Source: Thermodesulfovibrionales bacterium (lineage in GTDB: Bacteria > Nitrospirota > Thermodesulfovibrionia > Thermodesulfovibrionales > SM23-35). From it: DNA of 55,411 nucleotides. Position numbers and translations under genes: made by a program. The stretch covers positions 1-55,411 of the forward strand of contig JASEEX010000009.1 of NCBI GenBank assembly GCA_030019415.1, given 5' to 3'. This document shows, piece by piece, positions 1 through 7,246 of the stretch (positions within the stretch are counted from its first letter, which is position 1; each line of letters starts with the position of its first letter). The notes beneath the pieces were generated by a model. That model saw only the letters and a list, made by a program, of their open reading frames with translations, was not told the origin of the DNA and ran no database searches.

Positions 1-604
1 CAAACGACTCTGCCAGAGCCGCTACAGTGGAGCTGTGTCAGAGACGGGCCTCGTGCTCGATATACACGAGTCCTAAGGAGCGGAGAAATTTCTGATAGAG
101 CCAGCATTCCTCGTTGTTAAGATGGGCACTACCTATGGCAGCAATTTCATTACACCTGTTGACCACCTGACCTTTGGCGTTTTTCTCCGTGAAGCTTTTG
201 TCTCTGCTCTTCTTAATCCTCCTGGCAATCTCACCAAGGGCCCAATCCCATGACTTCTCTTCCCATTTTGCGCTCTTAGGAGCACGATACATAACCTTTG
301 TCAGCCTTTGTGGGTTTGTTACCAATTCATATGCACCCGCACCTTTGGCACAGAGAGAACCTTCACTTGTGGGTTGATCAGGATCGCCTTCGATGTTGAT
401 AACTTTTCCGCCACCTGTGTGAACAATCTGACCACAGCCTACTGAACAATAGCAACAAACTGTGGTCGTCTCCTTTGCACCTTTGATCCTGAGTTCAGTG
501 GCATAGGCCTGTACCGGGGTGAGGTCAAAACCCAGTTGGCTCAGGGTTGCGCCAGCCACTGTTACTCCAGAGATCTTCATAAAATCCCTTCTCGTAACCT
601 TCAT
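1..604 (-). CDS. fdhA: Selenocysteine-containing formate dehydrogenase, catalytic alpha subunit (5' part; runs off the left edge)
   Basis: Molybdopterin enzyme oxidising formate to CO2, exported by Tat to the periplasmic face. The ATG at 604 follows a strong AGGAGG; a longer reading to 709 has no such support. Residues 1-35 are a Tat signal (RRDFMK at 5-10, likely cut after AYA35). Cys50, Cys53, Cys57 and Cys85 form the N-terminal [4Fe-4S] site typical of FDH/DMSO-reductase enzymes. At residue 189 (bases 38-40) there is an in-frame TGA, after which the same frame continues HSSTVAALAESF. That is the conserved sequence just after Sec in FdhF/FdnG-type enzymes, so the TGA is read as selenocysteine and not as a stop. 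A hairpin follows at the right distance. Divergent from the LysR gene, which may regulate it. Confidence 0.93.
5..21 (-). promoter_or_regulatory. Candidate bacterial SECIS hairpin for the UGA at 38-40
   Basis: On the minus strand, 20-36 bases downstream of the U of the UGA, bases form a 7-bp stem (one G-U pair) with a GGC apical loop. A hairpin just 3' of UGA recruits SelB in bacterial selenoprotein mRNAs. The position fits; the loop sequence differs from the E. coli fdhF loop, as expected between lineages. Confidence 0.65.
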
Positions 605-925
605 ACTTTCCCTCCTTTCTTTGAGTTTTTTAATAAAATTAACAAAAAGAGCCAAAACAGCAATATTAAGGTTGATTGTTTCAGAGCAGCGGGGGAATTC
701 ATAATGCAACCAGAGATTTCTGGAAGGATCCTATGTACCATGAATTTTCCCATGATCTCTGGTTGCATGTATTGTCCACTCCAGCATGGTTCCTATAATA
801 TTTAAACTAAATCAATATTTTCGATAAGTCAAATAGATAATTTCTATAATAAATCAATACCTATGGAAATCAGCTATTCGATATTGCCCAAATTATTTTG
901 CTACAAGTATGCTACAATTTTAACG
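605..925. promoter_or_regulatory. Divergent regulatory region between formate dehydrogenase and LysR genes
   Basis: About 320 non-coding bases, AT-rich, holding the fdh Shine-Dalgarno (just above 604), a perfect 14-bp inverted repeat (704-717 / 755-768), a nested CATG-N8-CATG inside it, and near the LysR start a TACAAT box (913-918) seven bases before the ATG at 926. A divergent regulator plus a long dyad is the usual LysR operator arrangement. Confidence 0.6.
704..768. repeat. 14-bp perfect inverted repeat, possible operator
   Basis: ATGCAACCAGAGAT at 704-717 and its exact reverse complement at 755-768, separated by 37 bases that contain a second small palindrome (CATG at 740-743 and 751-754). 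The left arm is about 100 bases upstream of the fdh ATG. It could be a LysR binding site or a large mRNA hairpin in the fdh leader. Confidence 0.75.
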
Positions 926-1828
926 ATGGACATTCACGGTCTAAAGGTATTTGCCTCTGTATTTAAAAACAAAAGCTTTACAAAGGCTGCCGAAGAAATA
1001 CATCTAAGTCAGCCAACCATAAGTGACCACATAAAGGCTCTGGAAGAGGAACTTGATTGTAAACTGTTTGACAGGTTAGGAAGAACGGTCATTCCCACAA
1101 AGGAAGCTGAGGCCCTATACAGTCTTGCAGAGGAAATTATAGAAAAAGCCACTAATGTTAAAGATATCATCGGGCAATTGAAGAAAGAGCTTAAGGGGGA
1201 ATTAACCATTGGTGCAAGCACAATACCCGGTACCTATTTGATGCCCTCTCTCATGGCAGCTTTTCAGAAAAAATATCCATCCGTTTCCTTCCAGATATTT
1301 ATATCTGATTCTAAGGAAATTGCGGAGAAGGTCCTAAAACATGAATTACTCCTTGGGGTTATTGGTATGAAACTCAGTAACGAGCAGATACATCACATAC
1401 CTTTTATTGAAGATGAACTTATCGCTGTGGCCTCACCTCATTCAATAAAAACCAGCATTATGACATTGAGAGATTTCATAAAATTCCCAATGGTTCTAAG
1501 AGAAGAAGGCTCGGGAACAAGAAGGGAGCTGGAAAGGATTTTAGAAAATAGGGGTATTACCCTGGAAGATGTTAAAATTGCCGGTATCTTTGGCTCAACA
1601 GATGCAGTAAAACAGGCTGTAAAGGCAGGACTGGGAACCTCGATACTGTCAGAATACGCTGTAATTGACGAATTAAAACACAATATACTCAAAGAAATAA
1701 AGCTCAGTGATATCCAGATGGGACGAAAATTCTACTTTATAACTCACAAAAAAAGAACCCTTCCTTTTCTCTATAACACCTTCTTACAGCATATTAAAGC
1801 TATTAAAACCGATTCAAAAAATATTTGA
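926..1828 (+). CDS. LysR-family transcriptional regulator
   Basis: 300 aa from the ATG at 926. The longer reading from 863 adds 21 residues before the usual LysR start and is unlikely. The N-terminal winged helix-turn-helix (about residues 2-60, with SFTKAAEEIHLSQPTISDHI) is followed by a periplasmic-binding-like effector domain (about 88-295), including the common EEGSGTRRE effector-loop sequence. CysB/CbbR-like architecture; ligand unknown. No Shine-Dalgarno; a TACAAT box lies seven bases upstream, so the mRNA may be leaderless. Divergent from the formate dehydrogenase gene, the most likely target. The dyad at 704-768 is a candidate site. Confidence 0.9.
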   Translation: MDIHGLKVFASVFKNKSFTKAAEEIHLSQPTISDHIKALEEELDCKLFDRLGRTVIPTKEAEALYSLAEEIIEKATNVKDIIGQLKKELKGELTIGASTIPGTYLMPSLMAAFQKKYPSVSFQIFISDSKEIAEKVLKHELLLGVIGMKLSNEQIHHIPFIEDELIAVASPHSIKTSIMTLRDFIKFPMVLREEGSGTRRELERILENRGITLEDVKIAGIFGSTDAVKQAVKAGLGTSILSEYAVIDELKHNILKEIKLSDIQMGRKFYFITHKKRTLPFLYNTFLQHIKAIKTDSKNI

Positions 1829-1835
1829 AGTGGTA

Positions 1836-2306
1836 CTAAATCCTCAGGGTTGCTATCAGCCTCTTAGGCGAAAGGAGTAAGTCAATGGCGTCAATAGGAG
1901 ATGTTACGAGAATTTGGGAAGCCTCAAGGGCCTCTTTCGAACATCCTTCTTTTAGACATACGGCAATACCGAGCCTCGCTGCCTTGAGCATAAGTACATC
2001 ATTATTCCCATTCCCGAGGGCCACTGCTTTATCAGCTCCAATATTCATTACATACTTTTCCTTCTGAACTACATGCCTCTCACCCTCAAGTACGTGGAGT
2101 ACGCAGTTGACTCCTTCAAGTTCTTTTCTAGCACGTCCAAAGGTATCTGAGGTAAGCACATGTATTTTTAACTTGCCAGATAACTCCTCCAACTTCTCTC
2201 TCACCCCTGGTAGCAAAATGCCATCTTCAGAGAGCGTTCCTGAGAAGTCAGTGACGAAATGCTCAAGTTCAAGGAGGCCTGATCCCGGAATTTCAATTCT
2301 TATCAT
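1836..2306 (-). CDS. HAD-superfamily soluble phosphatase (P-type ATPase-like fold)
   Basis: 156 aa, cytoplasmic. HAD motifs: nucleophile segment DFSGT (Asp20), a VLTSDT motif II, and GNGNND as the Mg-binding motif IV. The second Asp of the classical DxDGT is replaced (DFSGT), a pattern I associate with the small soluble P-type-ATPase-like phosphatases (COG4087 type). No cap domain is evident from the length. Substrate unknown. Converges with the LysR gene, with seven bases between the stops. No clear Shine-Dalgarno at the ATG (2306). Confidence 0.78.
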   Translation of the reverse strand: MIRIEIPGSGLLELEHFVTDFSGTLSEDGILLPGVREKLEELSGKLKIHVLTSDTFGRARKELEGVNCVLHVLEGERHVVQKEKYVMNIGADKAVALGNGNNDVLMLKAARLGIAVCLKEGCSKEALEASQILVTSPIDAIDLLLSPKRLIATLRI

Positions 2307-2392
2307 GGTATAACTTATTTAATGTATATCTTACAAATTGTAGCAGCAACTGGTACAGAAACAGATATTCCATAGACTAAATATATAAGATT

Positions 2393-3415
2393 TTAAAAAG
2401 ATAGCCTGGATTTAATAACTCCATAAACCTTCTCTGCAGACAAACTCTTCATGCACTTAAGATCATTGCATTTTTTCCTGAAGCATGGTGAGCATGTTAG
2501 ATCTTCTCTGATAATTATATGGCCTTTTCCGTAAGGGCCTGTTCTCATTGGATCTGTAGGCCCAAAGATGGCAAAGACAGGAATGCCGAGGGCAGCGGCA
2601 ATATGCATCGGGCCTGAGTCATTGCTTACTACAAACCGTGCACTCCTTATCACCTCAATTAATTCCTTCAGGTCTGTCTTCCCGGCAAGAGATATCGACT
2701 TCCCATTTGAGAGAGTTATAATTTCATTTGCGGTACTCATATCTCCTTTGCTTCCCACTATCGTTGTACGTAGAGGCAACAGTGATGAAAGTTCTCCAAA
2801 TTTCTCCGGAGGCCATCTCTTTGTCTTCCACCTTGCACCAGGAACCATGACAGCGTAATCTCTGGCGAGTGATGAGTGATGAGTGATGAGTGATGAGTTA
2901 GAAGACAGCGGGAAAGGAAAGCACACATCGGTTATATTACATCCGAGAGAATGTGCGATCTTTAGATATCTATCAACGGCATGAATATCCCTCCCACCTT
3001 TAACCTTATGGGTATAGAAAAATCTGCTTCCCTCTCTTGCCTCTTTAAAACCCACCCTTAGAGGAGCACCTGTCATCATAGTAATGATGCCACTTCTGAG
3101 AAGTCCTTGAAGGTCTACGACAATATCAAAATGTTCTTTTCGTAATTTCCTGAAAAGGGTATGGAGTTCTTTAAATGAATGAGGAATATGAGTTGTCTTT
3201 TTCCACATATCCTTATTGATCAACCAGACCTTGTGTATCATTGGATGGCCTGTGAGAAGACCTTCCAGTCCCTTTGCAACAACCCAGTGAATCTCTGCCT
3301 TGGGAAATCGCTCCTTCACCGCATTCAGAAATGGCAGGCTATGCACCACATCACCGAGCGAGCTTGGCTTCACGATAAGTATTTTTTTAGGTGGTTTCCT
3401 TCCTATATTTGCCAT
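2393..3415 (-). CDS. Glycosyltransferase family 9, lipopolysaccharide heptosyltransferase (WaaC/WaaF-like)
   Basis: 340 aa. GT9 enzymes transfer L-glycero-D-manno-heptose from ADP-heptose to the LPS inner core at the inner membrane. Seen: the N-terminal KPSSLGDVVHSLP donor-side motif (about 16-28), and the C-terminal NDSGPMHIAAALG and FGPTDPMRTGP motifs of ADP-heptose transferases. The late Cys cluster (CSPCFRKKCNDLKCM) is common in this branch. Start ATG at 3415 overlaps the end of the restriction gene fragment by 13 bases. Odd: a run of four GAGTGAT heptamers (2867-2894) inside the gene encodes SSLITHHSSL. Whether it is heptosyltransferase I or another GT9 cannot be settled here. Confidence 0.88.
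   Translation of the reverse strand: MANIGRKPPKKILIVKPSSLGDVVHSLPFLNAVKERFPKAEIHWVVAKGLEGLLTGHPMIHKVWLINKDMWKKTTHIPHSFKELHTLFRKLRKEHFDIVVDLQGLLRSGIITMMTGAPLRVGFKEAREGSRFFYTHKVKGGRDIHAVDRYLKIAHSLGCNITDVCFPFPLSSNSSLITHHSSLARDYAVMVPGARWKTKRWPPEKFGELSSLLPLRTTIVGSKGDMSTANEIITLSNGKSISLAGKTDLKELIEVIRSARFVVSNDSGPMHIAAALGIPVFAIFGPTDPMRTGPYGKGHIIIREDLTCSPCFRKKCNDLKCMKSLSAEKVYGVIKSRLSF
2867..2898. repeat. Heptanucleotide tandem repeat (GAGTGAT x4 plus partial) inside a coding sequence
   Basis: Four exact copies of GAGTGAT (2867-2894) and a partial fifth (GAGT). The unit is not a multiple of three, so gain or loss of one copy would shift the frame of the heptosyltransferase. Confidence 0.9.
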
Positions 3416-4716
3416 ATTCTGTCAATCTCTTTTTGTATTTCTATTGTCAAAGCTATGGCAAGGATAATTTTGAAATATTTCTGTTTCTCTTCAAGACTTA
3501 AGGGTTTTCCTTTTCTGTCTTTCAGAAATTTTTCTAAGACCTGATAACTTCCGATATGATAATTCCAGACATCTTCTGGGACATTGTCAAAATACTGTTC
3601 TTTATTAATATAAACCTTGCCATTCTGGTATTTGACCCTTTCCACTTTGTCGCTGCCAGTAACAGGATAACCGACTGTGATTGCAGATTGCAGATTTGAG
3701 ATTTCGGATTTTAGTAAATGTAAATCAACGAGTCTTTTGCCGAGATTTGACAGCATTTTAAATGTTTTTTGATTTTCAGGCAGAGGGATTCTTGGAAGAT
3801 CTATTTTTAAAAATTCCTGATACCTTGCTCTATATGTTGGTGAGTAAAGCACAGCGTAGATGTAATAGAAAATTTCCTCTGGAACAGGTTCATAACCAAG
3901 GGAATCTCTAATAGCAGTTAAAAATTCGGGTTTAAAGTTGGGCATTCTTTGAGAAGTTTGCATGTGTATCAGTTTGTCACCCTGAACCCTGAAAGTGTCA
4001 TTCTGAACTTGTTTCAGAATCTCTTCAGGGCAGGCTTGTTTCAGGGTCTCTTTAGATGCCGAAACAAGTTCGGCATGACTGAAGGGGTAGAGGTAAAGTG
4101 GGAAAAAGTAATTTTGGTCACCAATTAGATGTATATCACTAACATTACTACAAATAAAAGCTGAAACACTGAATACTTCTGGCATTCTTCTTGTTGTAGT
4201 CAATCCAAGATTACCACCGAAGAAATTCTTCATCAAATCATACCTAGCGCACCCTCTATCAATTAAATCCGTGCAATAGCAGATATATCTCTGGTCAAAT
4301 GCTCTATAAGCATAAGGAATTATCAAATCTTTCCAATGGACAGCTTTTAGTTTTGTTCTTGCATCAGAAAGTTTCCAATCCCTTGTATCCTTCAACTTCA
4401 AGCTTTCCTTTACTGTCTCATCATCCAATGTTCCTGTAAAGATCCGCATCTTGTTTGCCACTTCTTGCCTTGTAAAGCCCACAATAAAATGGTCTCTATG
4501 AGTCTTGACACCACTGCTGAATTGAATAAAAATATTCTTAACTGACCAGAAACCCTCATGCTCCTCTTTTAACGAAAAGTCTTTTGGCACAAAGAAATAA
4601 TAAGGCTCTGTAAGGGTTAACTCCTTCCAATCAACAGTAGCGACATCGTTTGTTTCAAGGAACCTGTATTTATCCTCTCTCTTTCCCCAGAGGTCTTTGT
4701 AGAAAAGTTTTGGCAT
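3403..4716 (-). pseudogene. Type ISP restriction-modification enzyme, C-terminal part (target recognition) separated from its N-terminal part
   Basis: 437 aa. It begins MPKLFYKDLWGKRE, the sequence that in single-chain relatives follows the methylase domain and opens the C-terminal target-recognition region (Type_ISP_C-like). It lacks methylase and nuclease motifs of its own. The matching N-terminal half is 600 bases upstream on the same strand (5325-7181), and a hicBA pair lies between. The fragment may be expressed from its own ATG (4716), giving a two-polypeptide enzyme, or may be dead. A palindromic repeat is inserted in frame at 3976-4086 (SHAELVSASKETLKQ...). Overlaps the downstream heptosyltransferase start by 13 bases. 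Confidence 0.75.
3976..4086. repeat. Interspersed palindromic repeat inserted in frame in the restriction gene
   Basis: The DNA carries nested inverted segments (GCCGAAACAAGTTCGGC at 4048-4064; TTCTGAACTTGTTTCAGAA at 4001-4019). It translates as a low-relatedness insert containing AELVSASKETLKQ and EILKQVQND. I know this peptide pattern from translated interspersed repeats in many bacterial genomes. The reading frame is kept through it. Confidence 0.7.
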
Positions 4717-4721
4717 TATCT

Positions 4722-4961
4722 TTACTTTTTTCTCAACTCTTCAAATTCTTCTATTGTCAAACCTGCTGATGCTAATATTGACTTCAATGTCTTTCTCTTA
4801 ATGATTTTTCCAGAATGAATTGGCACATTGGTGCGTCTTTTGTCTTCTGCCCTGTAGTAAATTGCATGGCTACTACCAGATTGCCTTTTAAATCTAAAAC
4901 CTACTTTTATTAGTACCTTTATAACTTCATCAGAAGTAACTGCTGGAAATTTTGTACTCAT
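4722..4961 (-). CDS. hicA: HicA-family mRNA interferase toxin
   Basis: 79 aa, a usual HicA (YcfA) length. HicA has a dsRNA-binding-like fold and cleaves mRNA and tmRNA; HicB neutralises it. Seen: TSDEVIKVLIKVGFRFKRQ, then GSSHAIYY with the catalytic His of the G-S-H motif, then VPIHSGKIIKRKTLKSIL, all typical. It follows hicB on the same strand after 76 bases, so the antitoxin is made first. Stop at 4722-4724, six bases before the ATG of the restriction fragment. The pair sits inside the type ISP gene. Confidence 0.9.
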   Translation of the reverse strand: MSTKFPAVTSDEVIKVLIKVGFRFKRQSGSSHAIYYRAEDKRRTNVPIHSGKIIKRKTLKSILASAGLTIEEFEELRKK

Positions 4962-5037
4962 ACTGCAACTTTACCACATTTTTGTGAAGTGTTCTGGCAG
5001 ATGAGTTGAATATTTTGGACTGTTGGCAACTTTTGAA

Positions 5038-5271
5038 TCATACAGCTACTTTGAGGGATGTGATTGTAACCTCATCCTCAGGCAGAGGTTCATTCTCTTC
5101 CAAATAATCTGCTATAAAGGCTTCAATGGCTTTTTTCATCTCGTTAATGGTTTCTTCATAAGTCTCGCCTTCAACATGGCATCCTGGAAATGCTGGGCAC
5201 ATTGCAAAGTAACCACCCTCTTCACAGGGTTCAATTATTATCGTAAATCTGTATTCTTTCTTTTCAATCAT
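5038..5271 (-). CDS. hicB: HicB-family antitoxin
   Basis: 77 aa. HicB has a degraded RNase-H-like fold that blocks HicA. Seen: EYRFTIIIEPCEEGGYFAMCPAF-type start with a GGYFAMCPAFPGCHVEGET core, then an ETINEMKKAIEAFI helix. It is the short form without a C-terminal DNA-binding domain, so autoregulation may need another factor. Strong AAGGAGG six bases upstream of the ATG at 5271. Paired with hicA downstream; the pair interrupts the restriction gene. Confidence 0.9.
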   Translation of the reverse strand: MIEKKEYRFTIIIEPCEEGGYFAMCPAFPGCHVEGETYEETINEMKKAIEAFIADYLEENEPLPEDEVTITSLKVAV

Positions 5272-5324
5272 CTTTCCTCCTTATACAATACGACCCTATT
5301 GTTAATCGAATTATATCTTTTTTA

Positions 5325-7181
5325 TTATAGCTTCACAAACAACCCTATCGCCACGCCCTGTTGAATGTTAAAGACATTTTCATCTGTGACACCATTTGGC
5401 GGTTTCTCTCCTGTCCTGCTATTTCCATGCAGATTGAGTATGTAAATCTCATCAAATGAATTAAAAAGTCTTTTACGCATGCCTCTATGAATGAGACCGC
5501 TCAGATATGAATTGTTTGTTATAAATCCTACTATGCCCTTTCCTGTTTTTTCTATTTTCCATTGTGCAAAACGCAAAAACTTTATATAATCATCACTCAA
5601 CGGCTGGATATTACGTTCATCTTTCACATCTCTTTTATAATCTTCCATTAACTCCTCAATGAATGGAGATTTATTATCTGAAGAGACCGAATATGGAGGA
5701 TTTCCCATAATTACAAGCACAGGCACCTCCTCTTTCACCTTATGTGCCAACTCACCTTCTTTTGCAAGGTCAATTAAAAAACTTCCCTGTTTAGGTATTT
5801 CCATATCAAGGGTATTTGTAAGGAAAAAATTGAATCTCTCTTTAGCCGATAAGCTGTATCCCATATCCTCGAGAACAAGAGATGCCTTGAAATGACCAAT
5901 TACATAGGGTGCAATAAGAAACTCAAAGGCATAAAAGTTTTTAAGGACATGTTCTTTAACAAGCGAAGGGAATATACCTGTCTTACCTGACAGGTCAAGC
6001 TCATTTTTAATAAGTTTTATAGCCAGAGTTGGAAATGTCATTGTACCAGAAGCAGGATCGAGAATTATAACTGTTGAATCTGCAAGTCCTTCAGCTTTTC
6101 CGAATTTCTCTTTAAGCAGATTATTAACGGATTTGACGATAAAAGAGACAACAGGTGGGGGTGTATAATATACGCCAAGCTTCTCACGTTCAGATGGATT
6201 ATAGACCGAAAGAAAAGTCTCATAAAAATGAATAACAGGGTCATCAATCCACCTCTCAGTATGAAGTTCTTTGTGAATAGCGACAATATCAGTATTTTCT
6301 AAGACGCTGGCGATGTCATCCACAATCCATTCAATAGATTGGGGCAGATTAGGTCCTGTTAGGAAATAAAAAAGACTTTTTAGTAAGGGAATTGTAGATG
6401 GTATATTTTGATATGCTGTAAGCCTTGAAAACTTTTGTTCTGAAAATCCCCCCTTACCCCCCTTTGCTAAAGGGGGGATGGGGGGATTATGAAATCTCAT
6501 TCGTGATGAGAAAAGTCCATAAGCTATGGTCTGGCTATACATATCAGAAAATTTTTCTTCTGTTAAAGATGGCATTAGATTATTTTTAAAGGCTTCATAA
6601 AAGCCCCTTAAATCAGCGTTACCCTCTTTGATTTCTTCCGAAATAAGAAATTGTAAAAGCCTTGTTTTTTTTGCAAGTTCAATTGCAAGGACTTTAGATG
6701 TGGTTATTGCCGGGATAGAGAAAGATAGAAATTTTTCAAAAAGTAGTTTAACTACCTCCAGGTTTTTTATGCTTTTTGGTATTTTTACTTCGATAAAAAG
6801 GGATTTTGCATCTGTAAGCCTCACAGCATCTATAAGCTTTCCATCCCTGTATAGATGAAATTCAAGGAAATTTGTAAGGATAAGATTAGGTAATGATTCC
6901 CTGTATCTTTTAAGCTGTTCTGATTCAGCTATGCCATAAAGGTCTTTTTCGTCAGGATGCTTCGCCTCAATGTAACCTATTAATTTCTGGCTTTTATCTT
7001 TGATTAGAAAATCAGGGATACCAGCTATATTTTTCTTCGGCTGTGCAATTATGGATATAAAATCACCAAAAGACGTTTCCAGAAAGTCCTTTAAAGCAGG
7101 ATAATAACTCTCTTCTCTTGCCTCTCTGCTTGAATAAAGGGTGTTAATAGTTTGTAAATAAGTTTTGTAGATAGTCTTCAT
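5325..7181 (-). pseudogene. Type ISP restriction-modification enzyme, N-terminal part (nuclease and N6-adenine methylase domains)
   Basis: 618 aa. Residues about 1-110 hold a PD-(D/E)xK nuclease-like region (GIPDFLIK then IGYIEAKHP). The methylase follows with motif I LDPASGTMTF, and motif IV NPPYS in VIMGNPPYSVSS. The protein stops at GVAIGLFVKL, where single-chain relatives run on into a YxDLWG segment, now found at the start of the 3403-4716 fragment. So the gene is broken exactly between catalytic and target-recognition parts, with hicBA in the break. An in-frame palindromic insert at 6445-6488 encodes NPPIPPLAKGGKGGF. Whether the halves still cooperate is unknown. Confidence 0.78.
6445..6488. 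repeat. G/C-tract palindromic repeat in frame (PPL-KGG type) in the restriction gene
   Basis: CCCCCCTT and AAGGGGGG arms around TTGCTAA, with flanking C and G tracts; translated on the minus strand as PPIPPLAKGGKGG. A second copy of the same family is at 8063-8107 in another gene. This is a widespread dispersed repeat in bacterial genomes. Confidence 0.8.
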
Positions 7182-7246
7182 TAGTTATAAAGTCTGCTGT
7201 TTCTATTAGTTTTTTTCAATAAAATTATAATCTTTATTTCAAGCTT

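Noticed and set aside
38-40. Stop codon that would make the formate dehydrogenase a truncated pseudogene
   Set aside because: The conserved post-Sec sequence and a SECIS-like hairpin follow; UGA is read as selenocysteine.
4993-5008. TGGCAG-N5-TTGAA as a second sigma-54 promoter
   Set aside because: The invariant GC of the -12 element is missing and it points at no gene start on that strand.
4717-5320. TATCTTT at both edges of the hicBA insertion (4717-4723, 5314-5320) as a target-site duplication
   Set aside because: The word is A/T-rich, and joining at it still leaves the stop of the N-terminal half in place, so it does not rebuild an intact gene.
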